Assembly (NCBI GenBank): GCA_965223085.1 | Contig: OZ244981.1 | Span: forward strand, 62,001-126,000 | DNA length: 64,000 nt | DNA from: CBDCVO01 sp965223085 | GTDB taxonomy: Bacteria > Pseudomonadota > Gammaproteobacteria > Ga0077536 | Direction of reading: 5' to 3' | In this document: positions 17,092-26,166 of the stretch, in pieces | Layout of the letters: each line of letters begins with the position of its first letter | Position numbering within the stretch: the stretch's first letter is position 1 | Made by a program: the position numbers and the translations under genes | The notes under the pieces: generated by a model | What the model was told of the DNA's origin: nothing | Databases searched by the model: none | What the model saw: the letters and a program-made list of their open reading frames with translations, nothing else

Positions 17092-19017
17092 CTAATTCTC
17101 CAATTCACCTGGGCTCCGACGCGCGATGTCGGTTTGCAGGTGTTCGGTGAATGTTGGTAAAGACATCGCTCCCAAATCTTCGCCCCCGCGCGTTCTCACG
17201 GCCACAGAACTAGTTGTTACTTCCCGCTCACCCACCACGAGCAAATACGGGATCCTATGCAACGTGTGCGCTCGAATTTTAAGCCCGATTTTCTCGTTTC
17301 TCAAGTCCGCGATGACCCGGAATCCTTGATTTTGCAGGGTTTCTGCGACTTGTCGAGCATATTTGGCCTGCCGATCGGTGATGTTCATCGTCACCGCCTG
17401 CAGCGGCGCCAGCCAGGTTGGAAAACGGCCTTCGAACTGTTCAATGAGGATCCCGATGAAGCGCTCCAACGAGCCCAGAATGGCGCGATGGAGCATGACC
17501 GGGGTACGGCGCTCATTGTTTTCGGCCACGTACTCGGCGCCGAGGCGCTCGGGCATCGAGAAATCCAGCTGGATCGTGCCACATTGCCACACGCGGCCAA
17601 TAGTATCACGCATCGAGAACTCGATTTTTGGCCCATAAAACGCGCCCTCACCGGGCAGCAATTCCCATTCGAGATCGGTTGCCCTGAGGGCTTGCAGTAA
17701 GGCCTGCTCGGCTTTGTCCCAAACCGCATCCGCACCGACACGTTTGGCGGGCCGCGTGGAGAGCTTGACCAAGACATCGCGAAAACCAAAATCCGCGTAG
17801 ACTTTCCGGAGTAAGACGATGAACGCCGCGACTTCACTCTGGATTTGTTCCTCGGTGCAAAAAATATGACCATCGTCTTGCGTAAACGCACGCACGCGCA
17901 TTAGCCCGTGCAAAGCGCCCGAGGGTTCGTTGCGGTGACAGGATCCAAATTCCGCCAAGCGCAACGGCAGATCCCGATAGCTCTTCAAGCCTTGTTTGTA
18001 AACCTGTACGTGACCGGGGCAATTCATCGGTTTTACCGCGTACTCGCGTGTTTCCGATTCCGTGACAAACATATTCTCGTGAAAATTGTCCCAATGACCC
18101 GATAATTTCCACAACCGTGAATCTAGGATCTGGGGACAACGGACTTCCTGATACGCTTCGGCCACGAGTATCTCGCGCAGGTATTGCTCGATTTGCTGCC
18201 ATATCGCCCAACCGCGTGGATGCCAGAAGACCATGCCGGGCGCGTCATCTTGCAGATGAAACAAATCGAGCTGTTTGCCGATCTTGCGATGGTCGCGTTT
18301 CTCCGCTTCTTCCAAGCGGCGCAAATAGGCTTGCAAGTTTTTTTTATCCTGCCAAGCCGTGCCGTAGATCCGTTGCAGCATTTCGTTGTTCGCGTCGCCG
18401 CGCCAATAAGCGCCGGCAATTTTCGTCAGTTTAAACGCCCGCAACTTAGCGGTACTCGGCACATGCGGCCCGCGACACAAATCGACGAAATCGCCCTGCC
18501 GATAAAGCGAGATCGTTTCCGCAGCCGGGATCGCCGCAATGATATCAGCCTTGTAGTCCTCGCCCATGTTTTTGAATAAAGCAACCGCGTCCGTGCGTGC
18601 CAAGATCTCTCGTTTGACGGGGATGTCGGCTGCTACTAATTCCGTCATCTTCGCTTCTATCGCAACTAGATCTGCGGGTGTGAAAGTCCGCTCGAACGCA
18701 AAGTCATAGTAAAAACCGTTTTCGATAACCGGCCCGATCGTTACCTGGGCGCTCGGAAACAAGGTTTTGACGGCGTGCGCAAGGAGGTGGGCGCTTGAAT
18801 GGCGAATGATCTCGAGACCTTCTGGATCGCGGTCCGTAATGATGGCGATCTGGGTGTCGTTCTCAATGACGTGAGAGAGATCGACCAGCCGCCCATCGAC
18901 ACGCGCGGCGAGCGCGGCTTTGGCCAGCCCTGGTCCGATCGCGGCCGCGACCTCGGCCGCGGTTACGGCTGCGTCGAACGTCTTGTGGCTGCCGTCTGGT
19001 AAAGTGACGACCGGCAT
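17092..19017 (-). CDS. thrS: Threonyl-tRNA synthetase
   Basis: 641 residues. The order is a TGS domain (1-62), the editing domain with HxxxH (SSAHLLAHAVK) and a distal zinc-site-like segment (CRGPHVPST). The class II core has motif 2 RLAEFGSCHRNEPSGALHG and Zn ligands, followed by the anticodon domain at about 535-640. It is head of the thrS-infC-rpmI-rplT cluster. Confidence 0.97.
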   Translation of the reverse strand: MPVVTLPDGSHKTFDAAVTAAEVAAAIGPGLAKAALAARVDGRLVDLSHVIENDTQIAIITDRDPEGLEIIRHSSAHLLAHAVKTLFPSAQVTIGPVIENGFYYDFAFERTFTPADLVAIEAKMTELVAADIPVKREILARTDAVALFKNMGEDYKADIIAAIPAAETISLYRQGDFVDLCRGPHVPSTAKLRAFKLTKIAGAYWRGDANNEMLQRIYGTAWQDKKNLQAYLRRLEEAEKRDHRKIGKQLDLFHLQDDAPGMVFWHPRGWAIWQQIEQYLREILVAEAYQEVRCPQILDSRLWKLSGHWDNFHENMFVTESETREYAVKPMNCPGHVQVYKQGLKSYRDLPLRLAEFGSCHRNEPSGALHGLMRVRAFTQDDGHIFCTEEQIQSEVAAFIVLLRKVYADFGFRDVLVKLSTRPAKRVGADAVWDKAEQALLQALRATDLEWELLPGEGAFYGPKIEFSMRDTIGRVWQCGTIQLDFSMPERLGAEYVAENNERRTPVMLHRAILGSLERFIGILIEQFEGRFPTWLAPLQAVTMNITDRQAKYARQVAETLQNQGFRVIADLRNEKIGLKIRAHTLHRIPYLLVVGEREVTTSSVAVRTRGGEDLGAMSLPTFTEHLQTDIARRSPGELEN

Positions 19018-19032
19018 GCTTGTGATCCTGAA

Positions 19033-19057
19033 AGTCGCTAGAGTGAGAGTCGCTAGA
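19033..19057. repeat. Short direct repeat in the thrS leader
   Basis: The 10-mer AGTCGCTAGA occurs at 19033-19042 and again at 19048-19057, 15 bases apart, between the thrS start and tRNA-Val. It may be a processing-region curiosity or a binding site; nothing else supports a function. Confidence 0.5.
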
Positions 19058-19060
19058 AAT

Positions 19061-19137
19061 TGGTAGGCGCGATTGGACTCGAACCAACGACCCCCACCAT
19101 GTCAAGGTGGTGCTCTAACCAGCTGAGCTACGCGCCT
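19061..19137 (-). tRNA. tRNA-Val (anticodon GAC)
   Basis: 77 bases with encoded CCA. Acceptor AGGCGCG/CGCGCCT; anticodon stem CCACC/GGTGG around TTGACAT; T-arm GTTGG-TTCGAGT-CCAAT. It lies 43 bases upstream of thrS on the same strand and may be co-transcribed. Confidence 0.97.
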
Positions 19138-19239
19138 GTCGCTTTGAAGAGTTGCCAAGCATACCCAAAAGCAGATAGCTATGCCACATAAGGAGCGTTT
19201 GCCGGCACTCGGGCTCGCGACCACGGTGCTGTGCGCCGC

Positions 19240-19266
19240 GGGCCGCGCTTGGCCAGGCCGCGGCCC
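19240..19266 (-). terminator. GC-rich hairpin immediately after uvrB
   Basis: GGGCCGC pairs with GCGGCCC across a 13-base loop, three bases after the uvrB stop. There is no T-tract, so it may be a weak terminator or simply GC-rich spacer. Confidence 0.35.
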
Positions 19267-19268
19267 TG

Positions 19269-21329
19269 TTACTCGGTTACGCTCACGGGCGGCATCTCCA
19301 AATAAGTGTGCTTGATGCGTTCGATCTCGTCACGAAGCTGTGCGGCCTGTTCGAATTCCAAGTCACGCGCGTGGGCAAACATCTTGTGCTCGAGCTCCTT
19401 GATTTCTGCCATGAGCTTGTCATTGCTCATGCCTTCGTAACGTGACCATGGTTCGGCGACGCGACGCGCACCTCGCCCGCGACTTCCAGGCGCTGCGTAG
19501 GCGCCCTCCATGATATCGGCGACCGCTTTGCGAATTCCTTGCGGGACGATGTTGTGCTGGTGATTAAACTCGAGCTGCACGTCACGCCGACGTGACATCT
19601 CATCCAAAGCGCGTTGCATAGAGCCGGTAAGCTCGTCGGCATATAGGATCGCTTTGCCTTCGATATTGCGGGCAGCCCGACCGACGGTCTGAATTAATGA
19701 TCGATCGGAGCGCAAAAACCCCTCCTTATCCGCATCGAGGATCGCGACCAGCGCCACTTCGGGTATGTCGAGCCCTTCACGCAGAAGATTGATCCCCACC
19801 AAGACGTCGAATTCACCGAGACGCAGGTCACGAATTATCTCGACACGCTCCACCGTATCGATGTCGGAATGCAAATAGCGCACCCGCACGCCATGTTCGG
19901 CAAGATAGTCGGTCAAATCCTCGGCCATGCGTTTCGTCAATGTCGTCACCAATACACGCTCACCGCGCTGGGCAGTGGCATTGATTTCCGACAGCAAGTC
20001 ATCCACCTGGGTACCAGCGGGACGAATTTCGACCGCCGGATCCACTAAGCCCGTCGGCCGCACGACCAGCTCGACGACCTGCCCGGCGTGTTGTTCCTCG
20101 TAGGGTCCCGGTGTAGCAGAGACAAAAATCATTTGCGGTGCCATGCGTTCGAATTCATCAAAACGCAAAGGTCGATTATCCAGGGCACACGGTAAGCGAA
20201 AACCATACTCGACGAGATTTTCTTTACGCGCTCGATCACCGCGATACATGCCGCCGAGTTGGGGGATGGTCACATGGCTTTCGTCGATCACGAGCAAGGC
20301 ATCAGCGGGCAAATACTCGAATAAGGTAGGGGGTGGCTCGCCAGATTTACGGCCCGACAAATGCCGCGAATAGTTTTCGATACCGGCGCAATAACCGATC
20401 TCCAACATCATCTCGACATCAAAACGCGTGCGCTGCTCCAAACGTTGCGCTTCCACGAGCTTGTTGACGCTATTGAGTTCAGCCAAACGCTGCTGCAATT
20501 CTATTTTTATCGCCTCGACGGCATTGAGCACTGTTTCGCGCGTGGTCACATAATGCGATTTCGGATAAATGGTCAAGCGTGGTACACGGCGTTGAATTTC
20601 GCCGGTCAAAGGATCAAAAAACGCTAAGGATTCAATTTCGTCATCAAATAGTTCAACGCGCACCGCGTCGCGCTCTGACTCCGCGGGAAAGATATCGATG
20701 ACATCTCCGCGTACGCGGTAGGTACCACGGCCCAACTCCAAATCGTTACGTGTATATTGCAATTCCACTAAGCGCCGCAACAAGGCGCGCTGCGCTAGCG
20801 GATCTCCTCGCTTCAAGTGCAATACCATGGCGTGGTATTCCGTCGGATCGCCTAAACCATAAATCGCCGACACGGTCGCGACGATAATAGTGTCGTGGCG
20901 TTCCATCAAAGCTTTGGTCGCCGAAAGGCGCATCTGCTCGATGTGATCGTTGATAGAGGCGTCTTTTTCGATGTAGGTGTCTGAGGCCGGCACATAGGCC
21001 TCAGGTTGATAGTAGTCGTAGTAGGAGACGAAATATTCGACCGCATTGTGCGGAAAAAATTCTCGCATCTCACCGTAGAGTTGTGCAGCGAGGGTTTTGT
21101 TCGGCGCCAACACCAAGGTCGGGCGCTGCACCGTCTGGATGACGTTGGCGATCGTGTAAGTCTTGCCCGAACCGGTAACACCTAACAGGGTTTGGTGGGC
21201 CAAGCCGTCTTCTATGCCGGCGATCAGGTCGGCGATCGCACGCGGCTGGCCGCCCGCGGGTTGAAACGCGGATTTAAGCTGGAAAGGCTTCTCAGGTAAC
21301 GTGTTCGCGGCGGTCATTGTCGAGATCAT
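19269..21329 (-). CDS. uvrB: Excinuclease ABC subunit B
   Basis: DNA damage recognition helicase of nucleotide excision repair. 686 residues: Walker A GVTGSGKT, the strand-separating beta-hairpin region YYDYYQPEAYVPASDTYIEKD, helicase motifs through TVGRAARN, and a C-terminal UVR domain (EFEQAAQLRDEIERIK) that contacts UvrC. Met5 is an alternative start. No LexA-type CTGT-N8-ACAG box was found in the 86-base upstream gap. Confidence 0.97.
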   Translation of the reverse strand: MISTMTAANTLPEKPFQLKSAFQPAGGQPRAIADLIAGIEDGLAHQTLLGVTGSGKTYTIANVIQTVQRPTLVLAPNKTLAAQLYGEMREFFPHNAVEYFVSYYDYYQPEAYVPASDTYIEKDASINDHIEQMRLSATKALMERHDTIIVATVSAIYGLGDPTEYHAMVLHLKRGDPLAQRALLRRLVELQYTRNDLELGRGTYRVRGDVIDIFPAESERDAVRVELFDDEIESLAFFDPLTGEIQRRVPRLTIYPKSHYVTTRETVLNAVEAIKIELQQRLAELNSVNKLVEAQRLEQRTRFDVEMMLEIGYCAGIENYSRHLSGRKSGEPPPTLFEYLPADALLVIDESHVTIPQLGGMYRGDRARKENLVEYGFRLPCALDNRPLRFDEFERMAPQMIFVSATPGPYEEQHAGQVVELVVRPTGLVDPAVEIRPAGTQVDDLLSEINATAQRGERVLVTTLTKRMAEDLTDYLAEHGVRVRYLHSDIDTVERVEIIRDLRLGEFDVLVGINLLREGLDIPEVALVAILDADKEGFLRSDRSLIQTVGRAARNIEGKAILYADELTGSMQRALDEMSRRRDVQLEFNHQHNIVPQGIRKAVADIMEGAYAAPGSRGRGARRVAEPWSRYEGMSNDKLMAEIKELEHKMFAHARDLEFEQAAQLRDEIERIKHTYLEMPPVSVTE

Positions 21330-21415
21330 AGATCAAGTGGGGCGGCGAGCGAGCGCTCAGCGCCATTTCATTGACCATGGAGACCGTGCTCAGTAACATA
21401 TCGATGCCCATCTAT

Positions 21416-21491
21416 TCCCCGGTAGCTCAGCTGGTAGAGCAAGTGGCTGTTAACCACTGGGTCGGCGGTTCGAGCCCGTCCCGGGGAGCCA
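21416..21491 (+). tRNA. tRNA-Asn (anticodon GTT)
   Basis: 76 bases with encoded CCA. Acceptor TCCCCGG/CCGGGGA, anticodon stem AGTGG/CCACT enclosing CTGTTAA, T-arm GGCGG-TTCGAGC-CCGTC. Confidence 0.97.
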
Positions 21492-21620
21492 ATTATTCGC
21501 AATATCTATAAGAATACCCGCGCACAGTGTAAACCGTTGCTCAGCCGCGCCCCTCGAAACGCGCACGAGGCCAGCCGGCACCACGCTCAAGTCGATGTCT
21601 TCGCGGTGAAAGGTGGCTTT

Positions 21621-22145
21621 TTGCGTTTAACGTCCTATCCAATAATTGCCAGTTGGATCATGCTACTGGGCACGCCGGCCACCCAGGCGCAGGATCTGAT
21701 GTTTGCGTTACCGGCATTCTTGTCTTCGCCCAGTGTTTCGAACTCCTCACTCGGCACGACTTACACATATCTCGGCAAAGCACCGCACGCCCACGCTCTA
21801 TTGCAACTTACGGTCTTAGACGTGCCTGGCGACTTAGCACTCGGGCAAAGCTTTACCGTCGATCGCTGCATCACGCTCTTGTTGGATGAAATCGAACGCC
21901 AAGAGCATGGCTTTTTTGCTGCCCCCTCGAAAAGGCGCCTTACGGTCGGCGACTTGTCGCTGACGCAAATGCGTTGGACCCACAAGAAAGACGAACGAGA
22001 AATGACCGGTATTGCCGCCTGCGGCACGCTAGGTGACCGGTATTTATCGGTATTATTTCGGGATACGTTGCGAGATGCGGTCGATAGTTTCCCAGAGATT
22101 AGAAACGCGCTGTCAACCTTAAACCCCTCCCCGACTACGCCGTGA
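21621..22145 (+). CDS. Hypothetical secreted protein coupled to the queuosine-precursor transporter gene
   Basis: I do not recognise this family. From TTG at 21621, preceded by AAAGGTGG, the protein has 174 residues. It begins MRLTSYPIIASWIMLLGTPATQAQD, a good signal peptide with cleavage after TQA, so a periplasmic or secreted product is expected. The frame is open back to another TTG at 21537, which would bury the signal peptide. The mature part has about 150 residues with two cysteines (CITLLLDE; AACGTLGDRY) that could form a disulfide. Its stop overlaps the next start (GTGA). Confidence 0.65.
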   Translation: MRLTSYPIIASWIMLLGTPATQAQDLMFALPAFLSSPSVSNSSLGTTYTYLGKAPHAHALLQLTVLDVPGDLALGQSFTVDRCITLLLDEIERQEHGFFAAPSKRRLTVGDLSLTQMRWTHKKDEREMTGIAACGTLGDRYLSVLFRDTLRDAVDSFPEIRNALSTLNPSPTTP

Positions 22146-22876
22146 CGAGCGCGCGGCGGCCGAACTACCGCTATTACGACTTAGTGATGGCCGCTTTCGT
22201 AACGGTGCTGATCTGTTCAAATTTAATCGGGCCAGCCAAAGTCTGCGCCCTCGAACTCCCTTTCGCTCTCCCGGTGATTGGGTCTTTGCTGGTATTCGGT
22301 GCCGGCAACATCTTCTTCCCCATTAGTTATATCTTCGGTGACATCTTGACCGAGGTCTACGGCTACGCTCGTGCCCGCAAAGTGATTTGGGCCGGTTTCG
22401 GCGCGATGTTGTTCGCCACATTTATGGCCGGCGCGGTCTTGCGTTTACCGCTGCACGCCGGCGAACCATACAATGCCGTGCTCCAACCCGCCTTAGAAAC
22501 CGTTTTTGGCAGCACTTGGCGCATTGTTGCCGCCTCAATGGTGGCGTTTTGGATCGGCGATTTTGCCAATGCCTACGTGCTTGCACGCATGAAAGTGTGG
22601 ATGGCAGGACGCTATCTTTGGATGCGCACCATTGGCTCCACTATCGTCGGCCAAGGCATCGACAGTTTTATTTTCTACCCGGTCGCTTTCTACGGGGTTT
22701 GGGAAACGCGCACCTTGCTCGCGGTGATCATTTTCAATTGGCTATTTAAGACTTCAATCGAAGTTTTCATGACCCCGGTGACTTACGCCGCAGTCGGCTT
22801 CCTAAAGCGCCACGAACACGAAGATTTTTTCGGCCGCGATACGAATTTCACCCCATTTTCCTTGCAAGACGAGTAG
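22142..22876 (+). CDS. yhhQ: Queuosine precursor transporter (YhhQ family)
   Basis: A 244-residue inner-membrane protein with about six hydrophobic helices. Family features include NIFFPISYIFGDILTEVYGYARARKVIWAGF and the TIGSTIVGQGIDSFIFYPVAF segment. YhhQ imports preQ0/preQ1 for tRNA queuosine synthesis. Start GTG overlaps the preceding stop by four bases. It ends 47 bases before the convergent metallo-hydrolase gene. Confidence 0.9.
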   Translation: MTSARRPNYRYYDLVMAAFVTVLICSNLIGPAKVCALELPFALPVIGSLLVFGAGNIFFPISYIFGDILTEVYGYARARKVIWAGFGAMLFATFMAGAVLRLPLHAGEPYNAVLQPALETVFGSTWRIVAASMVAFWIGDFANAYVLARMKVWMAGRYLWMRTIGSTIVGQGIDSFIFYPVAFYGVWETRTLLAVIIFNWLFKTSIEVFMTPVTYAAVGFLKRHEHEDFFGRDTNFTPFSLQDE

Positions 22877-22923
22877 CCGATAACGGTCGATAAAGAGATG
22901 AATACGCCCGCCGCGACGGGGAG

Positions 22924-23724
22924 TTAGACAATACGCGTTACTGGCGTATCGTGCCGCGCTGCCGGCGCTAAGGCAGGTTTTAGCGCGAAGCGTTCGCCCG
23001 GATGCGCGATCCGGTAGCCGTTCGCGACGATAGCCTCACCGGCGGCGACCGATTCATAGTGATACAGCACGAGTCGCGCACGCAATTCAGACGGATACTC
23101 GCGCCGTAAGTCTTCTAGGCCGGTATGGGCCGGTAAACTGTGGAGGCCGCAGTCGTGAAATACGACCTCGCCGTGACTGGCGAAGTGCAGTATTACTTCC
23201 GGGATCGGTCGCGTGTCACCGGTGTAAAGAAACGCGCCCGGCAAACATAGGCCATAAGCTTGCTCGTAGCCACTGTGGCGAGATGGGAAGACAGAAAAGA
23301 GCAAACCTTGCCACCAAAACGTATCGTTCACCGGCATTAGTTGAAACGCATCCCAGAAATTTGCGCTGCCTTCGCTTAGCACGAAAGCGGTATTCGCGAT
23401 CTTCTCTGCCAAAGCCGGGATTAGCTTCGCGGGTACGAATAAAACCGGTTTGTGGGCACTATTGAAATAGGCGTCGTAGAACAACTGTTCGAGTCCGCCG
23501 ACATGATCGAGGTGCAAATGAGTAATAAAAACCGCGGGTGGGAAACGATCGGGATAACATCCAGCATAGACTTCCAAGGTGCGCGGACCGCAATCGAGCA
23601 GCAACGACGGCGCTTCATCGCGTTCCAAAACCGCCGCCGCGCTGCCGATCTCGGTTGCGCGGGCGTTGCCAACGCCGAGAAACTTAAACGTTAACGCTGC
23701 GTCCATCCGATCTGATCCATTCAC
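22924..23724 (-). CDS. Metallo-beta-lactamase-fold hydrolase (RNase Z/phosphodiesterase-like)
   Basis: 266 residues. The metal-binding motif HxHxDH is present as THLHLDHVGG, with a downstream His in SRHSG, Asp in YTGDTRPIPE, and later FHDCGLHSLPAHTG. The layout suggests a two-metal phosphodiesterase, but tRNA 3'-processing hallmarks cannot be confirmed. It is last in a four-gene operon and its ATG overlaps the stop of the membrane-protein gene (ATGA), which hints at a shared job in lipid-linked sugar or phosphate chemistry. Confidence 0.78.
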   Translation of the reverse strand: MNGSDRMDAALTFKFLGVGNARATEIGSAAAVLERDEAPSLLLDCGPRTLEVYAGCYPDRFPPAVFITHLHLDHVGGLEQLFYDAYFNSAHKPVLFVPAKLIPALAEKIANTAFVLSEGSANFWDAFQLMPVNDTFWWQGLLFSVFPSRHSGYEQAYGLCLPGAFLYTGDTRPIPEVILHFASHGEVVFHDCGLHSLPAHTGLEDLRREYPSELRARLVLYHYESVAAGEAIVANGYRIAHPGERFALKPALAPAARHDTPVTRIV

Positions 23725-24719
23725 CGTTCAGAAGCCAAATGCCGTTCGGAATCCGAGGCTGTCGAGATCGGTTGCCACAAGGCACTAAACATCGATCTGC
23801 CGAGAAGCAAACCGATCCCGATGGCAGTAACCGATCCAAACAGCACGATTTGCACTACGACCGATGCGGCGATGCCAAGAACGTCAGCATAACCGAAAAC
23901 GCCCAGCACCAATACGAACACGAGCTGGTAACTGCCGAGATAGCCCGGCGCCGTAGGCACTATGGTGCTTAGCGACGCGACACTCATCAAAAGCATAACC
24001 TGGGCCGGTGCCAGCGAGGTTCCTAGCGCTTTGATGATGGCCGTCAATGCCAAGCCTTCGCAAACCCAGATCAATAATGTTAACAAGATCACCCGTGCAC
24101 GCGAACGGTTGTTTAGCGAGGCAATCCCGCGGCGCAAGTCGTCCAACAGCCGATGGATTTTAGGGTTGGAGACGAGGCGTTCAAAAACTTGCGCGCGTAG
24201 AATCAAAATCGTCGCGAGCAATGCACCGATAACAAACACGGCGTTGAGTGCGATCAATGTAAACGTGCGCATTTCTCTGGCCGGCGCCAAAACACTCAGT
24301 GTTATCAACGCCACAACCAAAATTAGCGAGATCATCGCGAGATCCGAGGCGCGTTCAACGACAATCGACCCCAGGACCGAGGTACGCGAGAAACCGAAGC
24401 GACGCTTGGCATAGTCGGCTCGAAACACTTCACCCAAACGGGCCGGTAACACATTATTTACGGCGTAACCAACAACTAGCGTTTCAGAGACCGGTCCGCG
24501 CGCCACGGGCCCGATTTCATTGAGCAACGCGCGCCAGCGCACAATGCGGAAAGCAAAACCTAACCAATAAGATGCCAGCGCGAGCAAGATGAAAAACGCG
24601 TCAACTTTTGCCAAAATCGCGCCGAGCTGTGCGACATCGATGTCCCGCGCCGCGAGCGCCAAAAACAATACCCCTAAGGTAACGCCCCCAAGGGCCAGCG
24701 CTATTCGACGTTGCAACAC
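23721..24719 (-). CDS. Lysylphosphatidylglycerol-synthase-TM / flippase-like membrane protein
   Basis: A 332-residue integral membrane protein of the UPF0104/AglD-like family with about eight helices. The conserved motif is NNVLPARLGEVFRADYAKRRFGFSRTSVLGSIVVERASDL, and PTAPGYLGSYQ follows later. Members are often paired with polyprenyl-phosphate sugar transferases and are thought to move or modify lipid-linked sugars. GTG start, one base after the GT2 gene stop. Confidence 0.82.
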   Translation of the reverse strand: MLQRRIALALGGVTLGVLFLALAARDIDVAQLGAILAKVDAFFILLALASYWLGFAFRIVRWRALLNEIGPVARGPVSETLVVGYAVNNVLPARLGEVFRADYAKRRFGFSRTSVLGSIVVERASDLAMISLILVVALITLSVLAPAREMRTFTLIALNAVFVIGALLATILILRAQVFERLVSNPKIHRLLDDLRRGIASLNNRSRARVILLTLLIWVCEGLALTAIIKALGTSLAPAQVMLLMSVASLSTIVPTAPGYLGSYQLVFVLVLGVFGYADVLGIAASVVVQIVLFGSVTAIGIGLLLGRSMFSALWQPISTASDSERHLASER

Positions 24720-24720
24720 G

Positions 24721-25488
24721 TCAAGGCACGCGATACTTGACTAGATACCAAAGCGCTTTGACTCCGTCTTGCCAATTAATCTTTTTACCTTCGTCGTAGG
24801 TTCGTCCGAAATAGCTGATCCCAATTTCATAGATACGCCATTTCCGTGCTAAGGCTACTTGCGCGCTGAACTGCACTTCGAAACCAAAATCGTTTGCCGA
24901 AATGCGTAAACTCTCCAACACCTCTCGGGTAAACATTTTGTAACACACTTCGATATCCGTGAGCGTCTGATTGTAGAGTGTGTTGAAGATAAACGAGATC
25001 GCGCGGTTCGCCATGTAATGATGAAAATATAGTGCGCGGTGGGGGCGGCCGTAGAAGCGCGAACCATAGACGACATCCGCAACCCGACGCACCGCTATCA
25101 GATCGTACATTTCGCGCCAATCCTCAGGATCATATTCGAGATCCGCGTCTTGGATCACGATCATGTCCCCGGTAACCCCCTGCAAACCGGTTTGCAGCGC
25201 GCCGCCTTTGCCACGGTTGGCGTCGTGATAAAAGACCTTAAAACTCAGCTTTGCACATTCGCCCGGAAGAACTTGCAAACCGCCTGCGGCTGTTTTGACA
25301 AGCTCACACTGGGCCCCTTCGAGACCTTCGACTGTGGCTTGCAGCCATTCACGGGTACCATCGCGAGAGCAATCATCCACCACGACGATCTCCTTTGCGA
25401 CGGCAGGTAAGGCCGCTGCGACCCGTACCAGGCAATCAGCGATCGTCTCGATCTCGTTGTAAGCCGGGATGACGACAGAAAGCTTCAC
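24721..25488 (-). CDS. Family 2 glycosyltransferase (dolichyl/polyprenyl-phosphate transferase-like)
   Basis: A GT-A enzyme of 255 residues. The start is GTG at 25488 (MKLSVVIPAYNEIETI), overlapping the upstream stop by four bases. The frame is open further upstream but reads as non-homologous sequence antisense-free of family features. Motifs: VVDDCSRDGT, NRGKGGALQTGL, QDADLEYDP (metal-binding DxD region) and the acceptor-side FCYK-like EVCYKMFTREVL. It lacks C-terminal membrane helices, so it is probably peripheral, working with the flippase-like protein downstream. Confidence 0.85.
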   Translation of the reverse strand: MKLSVVIPAYNEIETIADCLVRVAAALPAVAKEIVVVDDCSRDGTREWLQATVEGLEGAQCELVKTAAGGLQVLPGECAKLSFKVFYHDANRGKGGALQTGLQGVTGDMIVIQDADLEYDPEDWREMYDLIAVRRVADVVYGSRFYGRPHRALYFHHYMANRAISFIFNTLYNQTLTDIEVCYKMFTREVLESLRISANDFGFEVQFSAQVALARKWRIYEIGISYFGRTYDEGKKINWQDGVKALWYLVKYRVP

Positions 25489-25985
25489 AGCGCGACCCGC
25501 CTCACATCGCGCGCCACCCAAGTTGCGAGCGAATCCCAGATATAGTCGATCGTCTCGCGGATATAGGTCCATGCAGCCGTGGTATTCGCTTGCCAGTCGA
25601 CGATCGCTTCGTGCAAATCCAACAGCGGCTCGGTCCGTCCGTGACAAAGTTCGTTAAACAATACGCTTTGGCAATCAAACATCTGCGAGATGAATTCTTG
25701 GTGATCGGTACTCATCGCAACGACCAAACGGTTTGCCATGAAATGATCCGAGTGCAGCAATCGCGGCGCGTGCACCATTTTGCGACCACCCTTAGTTTGC
25801 AAATAGTCGTAGATCGAGGCGAAACCCTGGCCTTGATTCGCCTGGGTGCCCGCTGAGGTGACCACCAGCTCACCGTCCCTGGTGAGGCACGCGAGCGAGT
25901 ATTCCGCCGCGACACTGCGGAAAATATTTCCCGTGCACACGAATAATACTGAGTTATATGCCCCGGCGACGGGCAAGTCTCTCAT
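25485..25985 (-). CDS. Low-molecular-weight protein tyrosine phosphatase-like protein
   Basis: 166 residues. The P-loop CX5R(S/T) is intact as VLFVCTGNIFRSVAAEYSL near the N-terminus. The usual DP general-acid motif near the C-terminus is not evident; LLDLHEAIVDW occupies that region, so activity or substrate may differ from the standard family. It is the first gene of the four-gene operon. LMW-PTP proteins commonly occur in polysaccharide loci, but this one is about 7 kb from the cluster. Confidence 0.75.
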   Translation of the reverse strand: MRDLPVAGAYNSVLFVCTGNIFRSVAAEYSLACLTRDGELVVTSAGTQANQGQGFASIYDYLQTKGGRKMVHAPRLLHSDHFMANRLVVAMSTDHQEFISQMFDCQSVLFNELCHGRTEPLLDLHEAIVDWQANTTAAWTYIRETIDYIWDSLATWVARDVRRVAL

Positions 25986-26166
25986 AGGTAATGTAGCGGC
26001 GTGATGTTTAATTAAAGGAAGTTCAGCATCTTATGCGACGCTGGCTTTCGTCTCAATAGGATTCGCGCGATCGGGGGCGCGAGGCCGACGGTAGTGAGCG
26101 CCGTGATGCTCGCTATCGTGAGCCACGCATCGCTGTGGAACAATATAGTAAAGAATATCAACTTCC

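Noticed and set aside
21330..21415. SOS (LexA) box upstream of uvrB
   Set aside because: No CTGT-N8-ACAG-like sequence present.
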